This document shows, one piece after another, positions 5,081-7,386 of a stretch of DNA of 7,386 bases. Position numbers and translations under genes: made by a program. The notes beneath the pieces were generated by a model that saw nothing but the letters and a program-made list of their open reading frames with translations, did no database searches and was not told where the DNA came from. Position 1 is the first letter of the stretch, and every line of letters begins with the position of its first letter. The DNA comes from Pelobacter sp. UBA5610 (GTDB taxonomy: Bacteria > Desulfobacterota > Desulfuromonadia > Desulfuromonadales > Syntrophotaleaceae), in assembly GCA_002424645.1 (NCBI GenBank), contig DIKU01000074.1:3066-10451 (forward strand), in the 5' to 3' direction.

Positions 5081-7386
5081 ATGAAGTTGGCACGCCGCAA
5101 AGGCTTGCTATCGCTGGTTATTTTTCTGCTCATCCTTTCGGGGCTGGTGCTGGGGACGGTATGGCTGTTTTCCGACCGGTTCCTCGATGGTATGGTGCGT
5201 CCACGTCTGGAGCGTCTGGCGGCCGAGCGGCTTGAGGCCGAGGTGGCGGCCCGCCGGTTGGTCTGGGAGGACGGCGGGCTGACCCTCACCGGTCTGTCGG
5301 TGCGTCGCCCCGACCGCTATAGCGCCACTTTGGCGCGAATGCGGGTAATCCCTACGCTGCGTGATCTGTTGCGGCGGCGCCTGACCACCGTTGAGTTCCT
5401 CTCGCCCGACATCGAAATGATCCCCGGGCCGCCATCCGATACCCCTTTCGTTATCCCCGCCGAGCTGCCCTTCACCATTGGCAGCTTGAAGGTGCGTGAT
5501 GGTCGCTTCGCGTATGCCCATCCCATTCATCCTTTGACTTTTCATGACCTCAATTTTTCACTGCGCGGTGGCACCGAGTTCGATTTCGCCCTCAGCGGTC
5601 GCTTGATGGCAGATATCCCGATCGCTATCCAAGCCCGCGGAGCGGGGCTCTGGCGCCATGGTTTGCGGCTCACCGTGTCGTCGCTCAGATGGCAGGAGCG
5701 GGCACTGTTGAGGGAGCCGGTGACGTTGTCTCTGCCGGCCGGGAAAGGCGGCGGCCGTCTGCGGGTAGCGCTTGATGTTGGCACTGTCACGCGCAAAGAC
5801 CTGGAAACCTGGATGGCGGTGTTTGCCTTTTCTTCGCCTTTGCCCCCGGTTTTGGACTTTTCCCTTAACGATTTGCGTGTTTCGGCTGATTGGCGCCCTG
5901 GAAGTCTGGACGCCAGTTTGTCCATGGCGACGGGGCAGCTGCGGTCTCCCGATTTCAACCTGCCGCTTGCCTCCCTGGGGCTTGCAGCCAAGTTAAGGAA
6001 TGGCCACTGGCAGGGAACCGGGTCGTTTGTTCTTGAGGGGGGCGCGGCCGGAGCTCTGCGGTTTAAGGCTGGGGCGTCGGCGCAACAGGCGACGTTGGCC
6101 CTGTCGGTGGATGATCCCATGCGGTTGCAACAGCTGGTGCTGGGGCGTGTTCCCCTGCCGGTGGCGGGCGCCGCCGATCTGGAAGCCGAGGGGGTGTTGC
6201 AAGACGGTGTCCTGTCGCTGTCCTATGCGTTGCAGGGAAGGCCCGTTCGCCAAAGGTCTGCCGGGGCCAAATTCGATATTTCCGCGCTGACGCTGAAGGG
6301 GACGCTGCAAAATCCCCAGGGGCGCTGGCGTGGCGGTGCAAACGCGTTGCTGGCCGGCAAGCCGGTGGCAAGCCTGTCAGGCGATATGCGGCAGCTGCGG
6401 GTCGAACTGGCGCCAACCCCTTGGTCGCGTTTGCGGCGACTGATGACGGATCAACGTCAGCCGCCGTGGTTGCTGGATGCGCAGAAACTAGCCGCCAAAG
6501 CGCTGCTGACCCGTGACAAACAAGGCTGGCAGGCCGATGCGACGGTAAGTGCCGGTCTGGTTGCGACCAAGCAGGGAAGCTTGCGTGACGTGGCTCTGAC
6601 CGGGCATGTTGCTCTCCGGGGACAACGTATCCGGTTGTCTGCCGGAAGTGTGCGCACGCGTCTTGCCCACGACCGGTTCGGTGAAGGCGCCTTGCAGGCC
6701 CGCTTCGAGGCACGTTTGGAACGGGATGCCTGGCAAGTGCGTTTTGCGAATCTCGATCTTGGGCCGATGGATCTGATGAGTTCCGATGGGCTGGCGGGTG
6801 TGGCGGGCGGGCGTGTCCATCTGCAGGGCCTGGTTTGCCAGGCGGGTTCCAGGCAACCTTTGGAAATGCGCGTGGATGGCCGGGTCTCCGCTATTGAGGC
6901 GTTGTGGGGCTCCTGGTACGGGGAACTGGGTGACCTACCGGTTGATGTGTCGGTGTTTGGCAGTTGGCACCCGGAAAAATCGTGGCTGGAGTTGATCGAC
7001 CTTAAGCTGGATATCCCGGGGATGGCCAGGATCCGCGCCCAGGGGGGTCGTCTGGCCGCTAGTATGAGTCTTAACGGTACCCTTAAAATTGCCGACCTGA
7101 CCAAGGCCTGGGACGGTCGGGGGCGAGACCTGGTGCGTGAACTGCGTCCTGCGCTGGCCGATCTCGGCCTGTCCGGCTCGCTGGAGACCGATATTGCGCT
7201 GACCGGTAAGCCAGGCACTTGGCATCTGCGGGGTGAAACACGGCTGCGAAATCTGTCGGTCAGTTGGCCGCGGGCCAGATTGACGGTGCAAGGCGGACAT
7301 GGTCGGATCCCTCTGGACCTCGCGCTGCCTGTTGCCGATCTCTCCGCACAGGCGCCGCTTCGCGGGCAGGTGTCCTTTGACCAGGT
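5081..7386 (+). CDS. Large AsmA/YdbH/TamB-like inner-membrane-anchored envelope protein (N-terminal 768 codons; 3' end off the window)
   Basis: The frame is open from ATG 5081 to the right edge. A short basic start (KLARRK) precedes one hydrophobic segment, residues about 9-30 (LLSLVIFLLILSGLVLGTVW), a signal anchor placing the rest in the periplasm. It continues with a motif typical of AsmA-like N-termini: LEAEVAARRLVWEDGGLTLTGLSVRRP, then a basic RDLLRRRLTTVEFLSPDIEMIP stretch. After that come hundreds of residues of alternating hydrophobic/polar short strands with Gly turns (for example LTLKGTLQNPQGRWRGG, LSGSLETDIALTGKPG), as in the long beta-groove proteins YdbH, TamB and AsmA that are linked to phospholipid movement between the membranes. 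I found only one cysteine (residue 586), common for periplasmic proteins. GGGGG (5070-5074) lies 6 nt before the ATG. The superfamily call rests on overall pattern, not a catalytic motif. YdbH is my preferred subgroup; a lineage-specific AsmA-like protein is possible. Confidence 0.6.
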   Translation, partial: MKLARRKGLLSLVIFLLILSGLVLGTVWLFSDRFLDGMVRPRLERLAAERLEAEVAARRLVWEDGGLTLTGLSVRRPDRYSATLARMRVIPTLRDLLRRRLTTVEFLSPDIEMIPGPPSDTPFVIPAELPFTIGSLKVRDGRFAYAHPIHPLTFHDLNFSLRGGTEFDFALSGRLMADIPIAIQARGAGLWRHGLRLTVSSLRWQERALLREPVTLSLPAGKGGGRLRVALDVGTVTRKDLETWMAVFAFSSPLPPVLDFSLNDLRVSADWRPGSLDASLSMATGQLRSPDFNLPLASLGLAAKLRNGHWQGTGSFVLEGGAAGALRFKAGASAQQATLALSVDDPMRLQQLVLGRVPLPVAGAADLEAEGVLQDGVLSLSYALQGRPVRQRSAGAKFDISALTLKGTLQNPQGRWRGGANALLAGKPVASLSGDMRQLRVELAPTPWSRLRRLMTDQRQPPWLLDAQKLAAKALLTRDKQGWQADATVSAGLVATKQGSLRDVALTGHVALRGQRIRLSAGSVRTRLAHDRFGEGALQARFEARLERDAWQVRFANLDLGPMDLMSSDGLAGVAGGRVHLQGLVCQAGSRQPLEMRVDGRVSAIEALWGSWYGELGDLPVDVSVFGSWHPEKSWLELIDLKLDIPGMARIRAQGGRLAASMSLNGTLKIADLTKAWDGRGRDLVRELRPALADLGLSGSLETDIALTGKPGTWHLRGETRLRNLSVSWPRARLTVQGGHGRIPLDLALPVADLSAQAPLRGQVSFDQ

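Noticed and set aside
6063..7218. Minus-strand open frames (6063-6713 and 6457-7218) opposite the envelope gene.
   Set aside because: Their products are Arg/Pro/Ser-rich with no domain pattern, whereas the plus-strand frame is continuous, starts with a membrane anchor and has a consistent beta-rich pattern.

Overview
The window looks like core chromosome from a moderately GC-rich Gram-negative bacterium. The likeliest placement is a Desulfuromonas/Geobacter/Pelobacter-type lineage (formerly Deltaproteobacteria). That placement is an inference from the general character of the Lon and DNA polymerase I proteins and from a large AsmA-like envelope protein, which implies an outer membrane. I could not run a database search to confirm it. 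No mobile element, CRISPR array, tRNA or rRNA is visible.

Layout. Positions 1-1809 (minus strand) hold the first 603 codons of lon, the ATP-dependent protease. Its substrate-binding domain, coiled coil and complete AAA+ ATPase are present, but the protease domain lies beyond the left edge. Positions 1810-2314 are a 505-base divergent intergenic region. Positions 2315-4990 (plus strand) hold a complete polA (DNA polymerase I, 891 aa) with intact 5'-nuclease, proofreading and polymerase motifs. After a 90-base gap containing three small tandem hairpins, positions 5081-7386 (plus strand) hold the first 768 codons of a large membrane-anchored, beta-rich protein of AsmA/YdbH/TamB type, whose C-terminus lies beyond the right edge.

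The intergenic region is the least ordinary part. On the lon side, a perfect 17-bp palindrome has a consensus TTGACA -35 box of a candidate lon promoter at its exact centre, a classic arrangement for a repressor operator. A second, 13-bp palindrome with the same TGTCA core lies about 80 bases further upstream. On the polA side, a long inverted repeat (19 base pairs, one 2-nt bulge) encloses about 95 bases that contain a GC-rich hairpin followed by a short T-run. It could be a structured leader or small RNA, an attenuator, or a remnant of a small inverted-repeat element.

The three genes serve protein quality control, DNA repair and replication, and envelope biogenesis. lon and polA are divergent. 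polA and the envelope gene are co-directional and may share a transcript. Nothing here amounts to a recognisable new multi-gene system; the candidates for novelty are regulatory and RNA structures.
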